Assembly: GCF_046159835.1 (NCBI RefSeq)
Contig: NZ_JBJXCY010000002.1
Location: 682,001 to 746,000, forward strand
Source of the DNA: JACKJK01 sp046159835
GTDB taxonomy: Bacteria > Pseudomonadota > Alphaproteobacteria > Rhizobiales > Tepidamorphaceae
Direction: 5' to 3'
Length of the DNA stretch: 64,000 bases
Positions 42,583 to 53,328 of the stretch are shown piece by piece. The stretch's first letter is position 1, and the number at the start of each line of letters is the position of its first letter. Both the position numbers and the translations under genes were made by a program. Below the pieces are notes generated by a model, which made no database searches, was not told the origin of the DNA, and worked only from the letters and a program-made list of their open reading frames with translations.

Positions 42583-43956
42583 TCAGGCCGCGTCGGGGCG
42601 TTCCAGTTCGACGGCTTCCAGCGCCGCGCTTTGCCGCGCCCGCAGGCCGTCCAGCGAGAAATCGGCAATCGCTTCGTTGAACATCCGGAAGAAGTTCATT
42701 TCCGCATCGAGATGGATGAACACCCCGCCAAGGCCGAGTGCCGCCCGGTCCATGAACACGAATTCCTGCGGGATCGTGACCGGCCCCTTCTCCTTCAGCT
42801 GCTTGTGTACGGTGAAGGCCTCGCGGCGGCCATACTCGCCCGGCTTCACGCCGTCTGCCACGGTGCGAACCCGGTCATCAAGCAGCGGCCCGTAGATGAA
42901 CCGCGCCCAGACGTTCAGCACTTCGCGCAGTTCCGCCGTCAGGCCCCGGAAACCCCAGACCTCATAGGCATGGTCGATGCGCGCCTGGTCGTCCTCCAGC
43001 AATCCGAAATAAAGGTCGATCACGCCCTCCACGAATTCCGGACGGAAGATGCGGATGCAGCCGTAGTCGAGAAGGTTGATGCCGCCGGGCTTCCCCGGCT
43101 CGTCCTCGAAGGCCGTGTAGTTGCCAAGATGCGGGTCGCCGTGGATCACGCCGTACTGGCTGAACGGGTGCCACCATGCCTCGAACATGGCGCGCGCCAG
43201 CACGTTGCGAACCTCCTGGCTGTCGCCCTTGTAGTCCAGCAGGCGCTTGCCGCTGAGCCATGACATGGTCAGCAGGCGGCGGGTGCTCAGTTCACCGAAG
43301 ACGTCGGGCACCCTCACACGGGGATTGTCGGCGAGAATGTGCCGGTAGAGCGCTGTGTGGCGCGCCTCGCGCTGGTAGTCGAGTTCCTCGCGGATGCGCG
43401 CGGCAATCTCCTTGGCGATCTCGCTCGTATCGACCGCCGGGTCCATGCGCCGATGCACCGCAAACAGCAGGTCGAGCTGCTTCAGGTCGGCTTCCACCGC
43501 CGACTGCATGTCGGGATATTGCAGCTTGCAGGCAACCTCTTGCCCGTCATGCAGGGTCGCGCGATGCACCTGGCCGAGCGAAGCCGACGCTGCCGCCTTC
43601 GACCCGAACTCGGCGAATTTCTCGCGCCAGTCCGGCCCCAGTTCGGCCGCCATGCGGCGCTTCACGAAGGCCCAGCCCATGGGCGGCGCGTCGCTTTGCA
43701 GCTTGGCAAGCTCGGTGGCGTATTCCGCCGGCAGGGCTTCGGGAATAGTCGCAAGAAGCTGGGCGACCTTCATGATCGGGCCTTTCAGCCCGCCGAGCGC
43801 GGCGGCAAGCGACGCCGCACTGTCGGCGCGGTTCAGGTCGCGACCGACAAGGCGCGCGCCAGCGGCCTTGGCCGCCACGCCGCCGATATTGGTGCCGACA
43901 CGCGCATAGCGGGATACGCGCGCGCCAAACCTGTTGCGTTCACGGTCGTTGGACAC
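42583..43956 (-). CDS. ABC1/UbiB-family protein kinase-like ATPase
   Basis: The 457-residue protein belongs to the UbiB/COQ8 family, atypical kinases that aid ubiquinone synthesis, probably through ATPase activity. The family's Ala-rich nucleotide loop and KxGQ-type N-terminal region are in 'GLKGPIMKVAQLLATIPEALP', then 'ASLGQVHRATLHDGQEVACKLQYP' (partly quoted), 'HGDPHLGNY' and 'LLDYGCIR' (catalytic HGDxHxxN and DFG-like DYG). No ubi operon adjoins it, and a second, larger UbiB may exist elsewhere; the exact substrate is open. Confidence 0.88.
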   Translation of the reverse strand: MSNDRERNRFGARVSRYARVGTNIGGVAAKAAGARLVGRDLNRADSAASLAAALGGLKGPIMKVAQLLATIPEALPAEYATELAKLQSDAPPMGWAFVKRRMAAELGPDWREKFAEFGSKAAASASLGQVHRATLHDGQEVACKLQYPDMQSAVEADLKQLDLLFAVHRRMDPAVDTSEIAKEIAARIREELDYQREARHTALYRHILADNPRVRVPDVFGELSTRRLLTMSWLSGKRLLDYKGDSQEVRNVLARAMFEAWWHPFSQYGVIHGDPHLGNYTAFEDEPGKPGGINLLDYGCIRIFRPEFVEGVIDLYFGLLEDDQARIDHAYEVWGFRGLTAELREVLNVWARFIYGPLLDDRVRTVADGVKPGEYGRREAFTVHKQLKEKGPVTIPQEFVFMDRAALGLGGVFIHLDAEMNFFRMFNEAIADFSLDGLRARQSAALEAVELERPDAA

Positions 43957-44025
43957 GTTTCGACCCCGTCTGAGATTTCAAGCGTTGCGGAATATCTAGG
44001 TTACGCCACAGCACCCGCCAGCGGA

Positions 44026-44907
44026 TCAGAAATCGATGTGCTCCATGAACTGCGTCACCGACGTCTGCCAAAGGCCGACCGTGTCGGCGAAGTTCTGCTC
44101 GGTGACGCCGCCGGTCATGTTCACGCTGAGCGCAATCGTCGGGTCAAAGGAATCGTTGAGTGACGCCGTGCCGAACAGCTTGCCCTTGTTCCAGGCCGCC
44201 ATCGCCGCGGGGCTGCCCTTGCCGCCGACATTAAATCCGGCCCAGAACCGAAGCACGCGGCAATTGCTCGCCTGCTGGCAGCCGTAGAAGAAAATCTTCG
44301 TCGCGGACTGGCCGACCTTCACGTCGATCAGCGGGTCGCCGCCCTTGTCCTGTCCGAGCGTGGCTTCGAACCCGAGGCCCTGCAGGAGGTTGACGAGACG
44401 CTGCGGATCGCCGGCCGAGACGAGATCGCTGCTGCCCTGGCCGCCACCGCCGGCCTGTCCGCCGCCACCTTCGCTGCCGCCCTGGCCACCACCTTGTCCG
44501 CCGCCCTGACCGCCACCTTGGCCGCCACCGCCGGGCATCCCGCCTTCGCTTTCGCCGGAACCACCACCGGACCCACCGCCAGACCCGCTGCCGCCCTGCC
44601 CTTGATCGCCACCACCCTGGTTGCCACCACCTTGGTTGCCACCACCCTGGTTGCCGCCACCCTGGTTGCCGCCCCCACCGGGCAGGCCACCTTCGCTTTC
44701 GCCTGAGCCGCCACCCTGGTTGCCACCTTGGCTTCCGCCGCCGCCCTGGGTACCGCCGCCTTGCGTGCCGCCACCCTGATTTCCGCCACCGCCGGGCATG
44801 CCGCCCTCTGATTGGCCGGACCCGGTGTTGGTTTGGGCCAGAACGCTGGTCGTCAATGGCAGGTGGCTGGCCAGCACCACAGCAAGTGTGAGGATGATCG
44901 CGCGCAT
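44026..44907 (-). CDS. Secreted glycine-rich YbjN-domain protein
   Basis: The 293-residue protein starts with a signal peptide ending near 'TTSVLAQ'. Residues about 28-160 are over half glycine, built from GGGNQ/GGGTQ/GGGQ units with three copies of SEGG(M/L)PGGGG at about 33, 71 and 120. The C-terminal 130 residues resemble a YbjN domain ('LVNLLQGLGFEATLGQDKGG', 'KIFFYGCQQASNCRVLRFWAGF') with a likely disulfide pair Cys-x5-Cys. The flexible linker would project the domain from the membrane. Function is unknown. Confidence 0.82.
   Translation of the reverse strand: MRAIILTLAVVLASHLPLTTSVLAQTNTGSGQSEGGMPGGGGNQGGGTQGGGTQGGGGSQGGNQGGGSGESEGGLPGGGGNQGGGNQGGGNQGGGNQGGGDQGQGGSGSGGGSGGGSGESEGGMPGGGGQGGGQGGGQGGGQGGSEGGGGQAGGGGQGSSDLVSAGDPQRLVNLLQGLGFEATLGQDKGGDPLIDVKVGQSATKIFFYGCQQASNCRVLRFWAGFNVGGKGSPAAMAAWNKGKLFGTASLNDSFDPTIALSVNMTGGVTEQNFADTVGLWQTSVTQFMEHIDF
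44428..44826. repeat. Glycine-rich tandem repeat tract inside the YbjN-domain gene
   Basis: About 400 bases of degenerate short repeats (units such as CCACCCTGGTTGC on the plus strand) encode the GGGNQ-type linker. Near-identical 15-base units recur several times at 44598-44680, so the tract is a likely site of slippage and length change. Confidence 0.85.
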
Positions 44908-45037
44908 GGGTTTCCCACTTCAGATGTCGTGGCCCGCACGGGAGATGCCGGTGCGAAGCCGGTTGGTTCCTGTCGCAACGTTAACATTGCTTGCGCGATG
45001 CTCACAGGACATTGCGGCGGGAATATCCCCAGCGCGG

Positions 45038-45961
45038 TCAACCGGCCATTTTCTGAAGCAGCGCGTCGATCGCCACCCGGTCCTTCACCAGCCCCTTGTA
45101 GGCAAGCTGGGCATTATCCAGCGCCGCCACCTGTGCGCGCAGGCCGGACGCAAGCCGGGCCCGATCGGGATGGCTCGAAAACGCCGAGATCGGATCGCGG
45201 TGGATGCGGATCGTGAAGAGGATGTCGCCGCTTTCGCTCATCTTCGTCAGCGTCTGCCGCTCGACGCGCACGAACAACCCATCCGGGTCGATTGCGCTGC
45301 GCGCATCGCGTGCAAACCGCATCGGCCCGTGGACATGGGGATGACGAAGCTCGCCATCGCCGTAGAGCGACCAGTTCAGCCGCACGACCGGCACGTCGGC
45401 GCGCAGGCTGTCGAAGATGCGCGCCATGCGCACCGCAAGCCGGTCCGCGTAGCCGGGAACCGGCTCGTGCAGCCCGTCGAGCGTCTGGCCGAACTTGGCG
45501 GCAAACGACCATGAGGACGCAAAGCTGACAGACCCGGCCGCGAGCCGCCAGCCGCCTTCGCCTTTCCGCATCAGGCAGAGGTCTTCCTGCACAAGAAGTG
45601 CCGCGCTCAGCAGCGGGTGCGGATCATCTGGCCGGATGTCCACCGCGCCCAGCACGGCACCGTCGCGGGTCGCGGAAACGGTATTGCCCTCACGCGTCCA
45701 GATGCCGGAAGGGTGTGACAGGAGATGCGTAGCCAGCGCATCGCGGATCTCGAACTGGGATGGGAGTGTATCGCGCTCCGCGCCCCACACCTCGTCGCGG
45801 TCCAACTCGAGCAGCCGCCGCTTCTCGGCAAGGTAGAACGCAAGCTCCCCGTCCGGCTCGATCCACGGCGCATCCCCCAGCGGCCTGAGGCCGATGGAGA
45901 ACGCACCGTTGCCGGACGTATAGGGGGCGTGGGCCGGGCGTATGTCCGGCCCTGCGGTCAT
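45038..45961 (-). CDS. DUF3445 protein (heme-dependent oxidative N-demethylase family)
   Basis: The 307-residue protein matches DUF3445, whose best-known members (HDOD) bind heme and remove N-methyl groups. Visible blocks include 'IEPDGELAFYLAEKRRLLELDRDEVW' (partly quoted), 'VQEDLCLMRKGEGGWRLAAGSVSFASSW' (partial), 'ELRHPHVHGPMRF' and 'RVERQTLTKMSESGDILFTIR'. The start at 45961 lies one base past the pepF stop, so the two genes are tightly coupled. Substrate unknown. Confidence 0.82.
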   Translation of the reverse strand: MTAGPDIRPAHAPYTSGNGAFSIGLRPLGDAPWIEPDGELAFYLAEKRRLLELDRDEVWGAERDTLPSQFEIRDALATHLLSHPSGIWTREGNTVSATRDGAVLGAVDIRPDDPHPLLSAALLVQEDLCLMRKGEGGWRLAAGSVSFASSWSFAAKFGQTLDGLHEPVPGYADRLAVRMARIFDSLRADVPVVRLNWSLYGDGELRHPHVHGPMRFARDARSAIDPDGLFVRVERQTLTKMSESGDILFTIRIHRDPISAFSSHPDRARLASGLRAQVAALDNAQLAYKGLVKDRVAIDALLQKMAG

Positions 45962-45962
45962 G

Positions 45963-47828
45963 TCAGGCAGACTTTTCGAGCGCATCGAGATCGTCGATCA
46001 GACCTTCGATCACCTTCAGGCCCATCGTCCAGAAGGACGGGTCGCGGGCATCCAGCCCGAACGGCGCGAGCAGTTCGGAGTGATGCTTGGTACCGCCGGC
46101 CTTCAGCATGTCGAAATACTTCTCGACGAACCCGTCGGAGGCCTTCTCGTAGATCGCGTAGAGCGAGTTCACGAGGCAGTCCCCGAAGGCATAGGCGTAG
46201 ACGTAGAACGGCGAGTGGATGAAGTGCGGGATGTAGCTCCAGAAGGTCTCGTAGCCATCCCCGAGCCGGATCGCTGGTCCAAGGCTCGAATGCTGGACAG
46301 ACATCCACAACTCGCCAAGCTGGTCGGCCGTCAGTTCACCGTTCTTGCGCTCGGCGTGAACCTTGCGCTCGAACTGGTAGAACGCGATCTGGCGCACCAC
46401 CGTGTTGAGCATGTCCTCGATCTTGCCGGCCAGCATCGCCTTGCGCTCGACCGGGTCATCGGACTGCGAAAGCAGCGACTTGAACGTCAGCATCTCGCCG
46501 AAGACGCTCGCGGTTTCGGCAAGCGTCAGCGGCGTCGGCGCCATCAGCGCGCCCTGCCGGCCCGCCAGCACCTGGTGCACGCCGTGACCGAGCTCATGGG
46601 CAAGCGTCATCACGTCGCGCGCCTTGCCTTGGAAGTTCATCAGCACATAGGGGTGAACGCTCGGCACGGTCGGGTGCGCGAATGCGCCCGGCGACTTGCC
46701 CGAACGCGTCGGCGCGTCGATCCAGCCTTTGTCGAAGAAGTCGCGGGCCACGTCCGCCATCTTCGGCGAGAAACTGCCATAGGCGTCGAGAACGGTGGAT
46801 TCCGCGTCCTTCCAGTTGAACTGGCGCTGCGGCACGTGCGGTAGCGGCGCGTTGCGGTCCCAGTAGTCGAGCTGGTCTCCGCCGAACCACTTTGCCTTGA
46901 TGGCGTAGTAGCGGTGCGACAGGCGCGGATAGGCGTCTTCCACCGACTTCACGAGCGCATCGACGACCTCGCGCTCGACCCGGTTCGCCAGGTGGCGAGA
47001 GTCGGCGATGTCCTCGAAGCCGCGCCAGCGGTCGGAGATTTCCTTGTCCTTTGCGAGCGTGTTGGTGATGAGCGCGAAGGTGCGCGTGTGCTTGGAGAAG
47101 GTCTCACCCAGCGCCATCGCTGCCGCCTTGCGCACGTCACCGTCGCTGTCCTGCAGCTTGTTGAGCGTCGGCTCGATGGACAGCTCCTCGCCGTCGACAT
47201 CGAAGGTCAGCGAGGAGATGGTCTGGTCGAACAGGCGGTTCCATGCACCGCGTCCGGTCACCGACTTCTCGTGGAACAGCCGCTCCAGTTCATCGTCGAG
47301 CTGGTACGGCTTTTCGATGCGCACGTCCTCGAGCCAAGGCTTGTAGTGGTCGAGCGGCGCGCTCGCCATCGCCTCGTCCAGCGCACCGTCCGGCAGGCGG
47401 TTGAGTTCCAGCGTGAAGAACAGCAGGTGGACACCCGCCGCCGTCAGCTTCTCGGACACGTCGCCGTAGAACTTCGAAATCTTCGTGTCGGACACATCGG
47501 TCGCGTGCAGAAGCCCGGCATAGGACCACAGCTTGCCGAACAGCTCGTCGAGTTGCTCGTATTCGGCGATGATGTCGAACAGCCCCTTGCTACCATCCTG
47601 CTTCAGGATTGCGTACAGCTTGCCCTTGAAGCGCTGCTCGAAATCCTTTGCCCAGTCATCGGCGCGCTTCAGATCTTCCGCGACCTTCGGCGACTCGGGG
47701 GAGTCGTAGAGGTCCGACAGGTCCCACTCGGGCATCGTGCCCAGATCTTTGGCGGCAGCGGCCTTGGCACCCTGCGGGGTGCGCACGAAGCCGGCGAACG
47801 ACTCGCCTGCACGGGCCTGGAACGTCAT
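45963..47828 (-). CDS. pepF: Oligoendopeptidase F
   Basis: Cytosolic M3-family zinc metallopeptidase that degrades oligopeptides. The 621-residue product from an ATG at 47828 (another three bases upstream) follows GAGGAG. The active site 'TLAHELGHGVHQVLAG' (HExxH) lies near residue 395, with a downstream Glu. The N-terminal lobe 'WDLSDLYDSPESPKV' is standard for PepF. It is followed after one base by the DUF3445 gene. A CtrA-type box lies 110 bases upstream. Confidence 0.95.
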   Translation of the reverse strand: MTFQARAGESFAGFVRTPQGAKAAAAKDLGTMPEWDLSDLYDSPESPKVAEDLKRADDWAKDFEQRFKGKLYAILKQDGSKGLFDIIAEYEQLDELFGKLWSYAGLLHATDVSDTKISKFYGDVSEKLTAAGVHLLFFTLELNRLPDGALDEAMASAPLDHYKPWLEDVRIEKPYQLDDELERLFHEKSVTGRGAWNRLFDQTISSLTFDVDGEELSIEPTLNKLQDSDGDVRKAAAMALGETFSKHTRTFALITNTLAKDKEISDRWRGFEDIADSRHLANRVEREVVDALVKSVEDAYPRLSHRYYAIKAKWFGGDQLDYWDRNAPLPHVPQRQFNWKDAESTVLDAYGSFSPKMADVARDFFDKGWIDAPTRSGKSPGAFAHPTVPSVHPYVLMNFQGKARDVMTLAHELGHGVHQVLAGRQGALMAPTPLTLAETASVFGEMLTFKSLLSQSDDPVERKAMLAGKIEDMLNTVVRQIAFYQFERKVHAERKNGELTADQLGELWMSVQHSSLGPAIRLGDGYETFWSYIPHFIHSPFYVYAYAFGDCLVNSLYAIYEKASDGFVEKYFDMLKAGGTKHHSELLAPFGLDARDPSFWTMGLKVIEGLIDDLDALEKSA

Positions 47829-47939
47829 CATATTCTCCTCGTCATGTGGGCTTGCACCGCACTTACATGCAAAGGCCAATCTGGGAAACGTCTGCCCTCT
47901 CGGCAAGACCGCGCGATGCCGCATCGCACATTGGCGTGC

Positions 47940-47954
47940 TTAATGGCCCGTTAA
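47940..47954. promoter_or_regulatory. Perfect CtrA-type box between pepF and the NtrC-class regulator
   Basis: TTAA-N7-TTAA at 47940-47954 with core TTAATGGCCCGTTAA lies in the divergent intergenic region, 97 bases before the sigma54-class regulator start and 112 before pepF. The inner GGCC makes it partly palindromic. Either gene could be the target; GTTAAC could serve as a -35 for the plus strand, but no -10 is clear. Confidence 0.45.
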
Positions 47955-48050
47955 CCGGCGCGGGCAAGTATGGGGTCAAAATGAAACAACACGGGGATTC
48001 GCAAAAAAGCGCGGGTCACCGATCATCTCGCAGGATGCGACAGGGGACCC

Positions 48051-49541
<1,491 letters not shown>

Positions 49542-49723
49542 GGCGCGTTTCGTGTCACGTAAGGGCAACAGTGATCAACGAAAGCGGGGTTTCGCCCCGA
49601 TTGCCGTTGTATCGCAGGTGCAAAACACCGATTCTATGCTGCATCGAAGGTTCGCACTGCGTCGGGTGGACGACGCTTGACCAACCTTCCGGGGCAACAT
49701 CGGCGGCACGTTTGGCAGCTCTC

Positions 49724-51505
49724 ATGAGCAAGCAGAATTTCCGTTATACCCGCAACGTGCGCCTGCGCGCGGCGACGCTTTCCTTTGCCGCCTCGCTCGG
49801 CCTTGCGGCCCTGTCAGCATTTCATCCGGCACCGGCACGCGCTGCATCCATGCAGCCGTTGATCCTGTTGCCCGTTCCCGAAGCGCCGCACGGCGTCCCG
49901 CGCAGCCACGTGGCCGCGCGCCTGCGCCACTCCGTCGAGATGGCCAGCATCCAGAGTGCGACGTCCGCGGCCCTGGCGGCCCTTCCCCTGCACGACACCT
50001 CCGGCCTCAGCGACAAGCTGAAGCAGCGCGTCGAGGAAATTGCCACCGAAAACGCCAAGGACCAGGATATCGCCGAGGCGAAGCATTTCTTCGCGGCCCG
50101 CGATTTCGTGCCCGCATGGACGGATCGTGGTCAGTTGACGGCCCGCGCCAAGAAGGTGCTGGCGCGCATGGAAAAGGCGAAGTTCGACGGGCTGGACCCG
50201 GCCGACTTCGCCCTTGAAGGCGAACGCGACGGCAACGTGCAACTCGGCTCCGTCGAGGAACTCGTCGAGCTCGAGGTGCAGATGACGGCGGCGGTTGCCC
50301 GCTACATTAGCCACGCCGCGATGGGCCGCATCAATCCGCGCTCGGTTTCCAACTACATCACCATCGACCCGCAGCGCCCCGACATCACCGGCGGCCTGAC
50401 GCGCGTTGCCGCCAGCAACGACCCGGCCAGCGTGCTGGAGGAATTCCACCCGACCCACGACGGCTTCATTGCCCTGCGTGAAAGCCTCGCCCGCATCTAC
50501 GAGAGCGAGGATGCGGTCCAGAAGGTTGTTGAGATCCCGAGCGGCCCGCTCATCAAGCCTGGGCAGACAGACAAGCGCATTCCACTGCTGCGCACCCGCC
50601 TCGGCGTTGCCAGGCCCGGCGACGTGGATGACCTGCGCTATGACGCGGTTCTCGAAAAGGCCGTGGTCAAGCTGCAGAAGAAGAGCGGTCTCCCGTCGGA
50701 AGGCTTCATCGGCAACCTGACGCTTGGCGTGCTGAACGGTCATGCGCTCGGATCGCGCGCCGATGTCATCATCAACATGGAGCGCTGGCGCTGGCTGCCG
50801 CGCGATCTCGGCAAGCACCACGTCTTCGTGAACCTGCCGGAATATCTTGCCCGCGTCGTCACGGACGGGAAGATCATCCACACGACCCGCGTGGTGATCG
50901 GCAAGACGAAGAACCAGACGCCGATCTTCTCCGACGAGATCGAGCATATCGTCGTCAACCCGACATGGAGCGTGCCGCGCTCCATCGCCACCAAGGAATA
51001 CCTGCCGCAACTCCAGCAGGACCCGACCTACCTGCAGCGCCGCAACATCCAGGTGCTCGGGCGTGGCGGTCAGGTCATCGACCCGACCACGGTCGACTGG
51101 GAATCCTATTCCCGCCGCTCGATGCCTTACCGCTTCAAGCAGCCTTCGGGCCGTGGCAATGCGCTGGGCAACGTGAAGTTCATGTTCCCCAACGAGCACT
51201 CGGTCTACCTGCACGACACCCAGTCGCGCAGCCTGTTCTCGCGCACCACGCGTGCGTACAGCCACGGCTGCGTGCGCGTGCACCAGCCCTTCGAATTCGC
51301 CGAAGCCCTGCTGGAGAACGAAGCGTATTCAGGGGCTGGAATCCGCCGCATGGTGGGTGGCGGCGAGCGTCACGTGATCCTCAAGGCGCACGTCCCGGTG
51401 CACCTGACATACTTCACGGCAATCGCGTCCCGCGAAGGCTCGGTGCGCAAGCTTGGCGATGTCTATGGGCACGACGCCCGCATGAAACGAATGCTTGGTC
51501 TTTGA
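49724..51505 (+). CDS. L,D-transpeptidase (YcbB/LdtD-like, YkuD domain)
   Basis: Periplasmic enzyme that makes 3-3 peptidoglycan cross-links. The start at 49724 gives 593 residues with a signal peptide ending near 'PARAAS'. The order is a scaffold region, a peptidoglycan-binding domain ('LEKAVVKLQKKSGLPSEGFIG'), then the YkuD domain. Its catalytic 'SHGCVRVHQP' has Cys516 and His514, with an upstream 'VYLHDTQS'. Large YcbB-type enzymes resist many beta-lactams, and Rhizobiales rely heavily on L,D-cross-links for polar growth. A frame extends upstream but is not supported. Confidence 0.93.
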   Translation: MSKQNFRYTRNVRLRAATLSFAASLGLAALSAFHPAPARAASMQPLILLPVPEAPHGVPRSHVAARLRHSVEMASIQSATSAALAALPLHDTSGLSDKLKQRVEEIATENAKDQDIAEAKHFFAARDFVPAWTDRGQLTARAKKVLARMEKAKFDGLDPADFALEGERDGNVQLGSVEELVELEVQMTAAVARYISHAAMGRINPRSVSNYITIDPQRPDITGGLTRVAASNDPASVLEEFHPTHDGFIALRESLARIYESEDAVQKVVEIPSGPLIKPGQTDKRIPLLRTRLGVARPGDVDDLRYDAVLEKAVVKLQKKSGLPSEGFIGNLTLGVLNGHALGSRADVIINMERWRWLPRDLGKHHVFVNLPEYLARVVTDGKIIHTTRVVIGKTKNQTPIFSDEIEHIVVNPTWSVPRSIATKEYLPQLQQDPTYLQRRNIQVLGRGGQVIDPTTVDWESYSRRSMPYRFKQPSGRGNALGNVKFMFPNEHSVYLHDTQSRSLFSRTTRAYSHGCVRVHQPFEFAEALLENEAYSGAGIRRMVGGGERHVILKAHVPVHLTYFTAIASREGSVRKLGDVYGHDARMKRMLGL

Positions 51506-51781
51506 GCGCTATCAACAAGCCGCTTAACCAATTGTAATCCATCCTACACAAGCACCTTCCAAATCTGCTATAGCCGATGGGGTCGAGGCACATTTGCGCC
51601 ACGATTGATGCCTATCGCTCGCTTGCGGGGGGCGCAGACCAGATCTTGGGCAGACCAGTTCTTGGAAAGCGTCTTTTAACCTTGCGCTGCAATTGTGTGA
51701 GGTCACGAGCGACGGGACGCGGTCGGGGTTCTTCCGGGCGCACACACGGGTTGATATTCGGCCAACGGGGGTCCGGGCGGT

Positions 51782-53242
51782 TTGAGCTTGCGGGGGACTA
51801 CGACACACGCAGTGTCGCACGAGGGTTTGACCTCACGTGCATGGCGCGCCGGCTCGTTGGCCGTCGCCATCGCATTTGGTGCGGTCATGGCGATTACGGG
51901 CTTTCCCGGCTCTGATGCCGAGGCCGAAAGCACCCGTACCCTGACCTTCAAGCAGATGCATACCGGGGAAACCCAGACGATCACCTACAAGCGCAATGGC
52001 CGCTTCGACAGCGCCGCGCTGAAAAAGGTGAACTACATGCTGCGCGACTGGCGCCGCAACGAATCGACCAAGATGGACCCGCGCCTCATCGACCTGCTTT
52101 GGGAAGTGAAACAGGCAACCGGCTCCACCGCACCCGTCCACGTTCTCTCCGGCTACCGTTCTCCCGTCACCAACAACATGCTGCGCCGCCGCAGCCGTGG
52201 TGTCGCCAAGAACAGCCAGCACACGCTGGGCAAGGCCTGCGATTTCTATCTCCCTGATGTTCCGCTTGCGAAGTTGCGCGCAACCGCCATGCGCATGCAG
52301 CGCGGTGGCGTCGGCTACTACCCGACGTCCGGTTCGCCATTCGTCCATCTCGACGTTGCGCGTGTCCGCGCCTGGCCGCGCATGACGCGCCAGCAGCTCG
52401 TGAAGCTCTTCCCGGACGGCGAAACGCTGCACCTGCCCTCCGATGGCAAGCCGCTTTCCGGTTACGCCAAGGCCAAGGCCAAGGCCGAACGTGGCCAGCT
52501 CGCGGTCGCCTATACCGATTCCGGCAGCAGCAGTGGTGGCCGCACGCTGGCAGGCAGTGTCCGCGATCTTGCCAGCGCCATCATCACCGGCGGCGGCAAC
52601 CGCAATTCCTCGAATAATTCCTCGAGCAGCAGCGACGACGTCGAACCCGTCGCAAACGGCGAGAGCTGGTCTCCGCCTGAGGCCCTCCCGATGCCGCGCA
52701 GCGGTGTGATCGTCGCCTCCGCCGATGAGGCCGAAGAGGATGACGACGCCTCCCCGCTGACCACCGCGGCCATTCCGCTGCCGCGCCGCCGCCCGCTCAT
52801 CAGCGAGGGCCCTAGCCAGAGCAGCCAGATCGCCAGCCTCATTTCGCAGGACGACCAGCAGCTCACCGCGTTGGCCCGCGCCGACTCGACACCCGATTTC
52901 GCGGTCGACCCGCTCAGCAGCCCGCAAGCGCGCCAGCGCCTTGCATCGGCCCTGGCACAGCGCGCCAGCGAGATGTCGTCTGAACGCACCATCGGCCACC
53001 TGTCGCACAGCACCAGCGTCTTCCACGGCGGCCAGTTCGCCTCCATGGCCCATCCCAGCCGCGACGACCCGAAAGCCATCCTGACCAATCACGGCGCGGT
53101 TGTGGAAAGCGCATTCGCCGGCCCTGTCGTGGTCTATGCGCAGCCCACGGGCTTTGCGGGTGAGGCGATCGTTCATGTCACCGCGCGCAAGATCAGCTTT
53201 GCGTCCGCACCCGACATGATGAGCACCGCCTCGCTGCGCTGA
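51782..53242 (+). CDS. DUF882 (YcbK-like, M15) murein peptidase-like protein with long tail
   Basis: The first 200 residues hold a signal peptide or anchor (near 22-46) and the DUF882 domain, a D,D/L,D-carboxypeptidase fold. Zinc ligands lie in 'QHTLGKACDFYL' and 'SPFVHLDV', after 'LSGYRSPVTNNMLRRRSRG'. Residues about 215-486 form a low-complexity Ser/Ala/Pro-rich tail of unknown use. The start is TTG 51782 or GTG 51812; neither is well supported. It follows the L,D-transpeptidase by 277 bases and both would act on the wall. The 276-base gap between them shows no clear promoter. Confidence 0.85.
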   Translation: MSLRGTTTHAVSHEGLTSRAWRAGSLAVAIAFGAVMAITGFPGSDAEAESTRTLTFKQMHTGETQTITYKRNGRFDSAALKKVNYMLRDWRRNESTKMDPRLIDLLWEVKQATGSTAPVHVLSGYRSPVTNNMLRRRSRGVAKNSQHTLGKACDFYLPDVPLAKLRATAMRMQRGGVGYYPTSGSPFVHLDVARVRAWPRMTRQQLVKLFPDGETLHLPSDGKPLSGYAKAKAKAERGQLAVAYTDSGSSSGGRTLAGSVRDLASAIITGGGNRNSSNNSSSSSDDVEPVANGESWSPPEALPMPRSGVIVASADEAEEDDDASPLTTAAIPLPRRRPLISEGPSQSSQIASLISQDDQQLTALARADSTPDFAVDPLSSPQARQRLASALAQRASEMSSERTIGHLSHSTSVFHGGQFASMAHPSRDDPKAILTNHGAVVESAFAGPVVVYAQPTGFAGEAIVHVTARKISFASAPDMMSTASLR

Positions 53243-53268
53243 GTCTCACGGATAGTCCGGAATAAATA

Positions 53269-53297
53269 AAAACGGCGCGATCACCTCGCGCCGTTTT
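53269..53297. terminator. Bidirectional terminator between the DUF882 gene and gapR
   Basis: AAAACGGCGCGA (53269-53280) pairs with TCGCGCCGTTTT (53286-53297). On the minus strand the stem is followed by TTATTTATT, and on the plus strand by GCATT, so it serves best for gapR and also closes the DUF882 gene. Confidence 0.85.
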
Positions 53298-53328
53298 GCA
53301 TTCTGTCGGGCCGTCTCGCGGTTGAACG

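Noticed and set aside
44428..44826. CRISPR array or minisatellite with regulatory role
   Set aside because: The repeats are short, degenerate, lack spacers of constant length and are in frame as glycine-rich coding sequence.
51515..51540. CtrA box after the L,D-transpeptidase gene (TTAACCAATTG)
   Set aside because: Only one half-site is present and the second is out of spacing.
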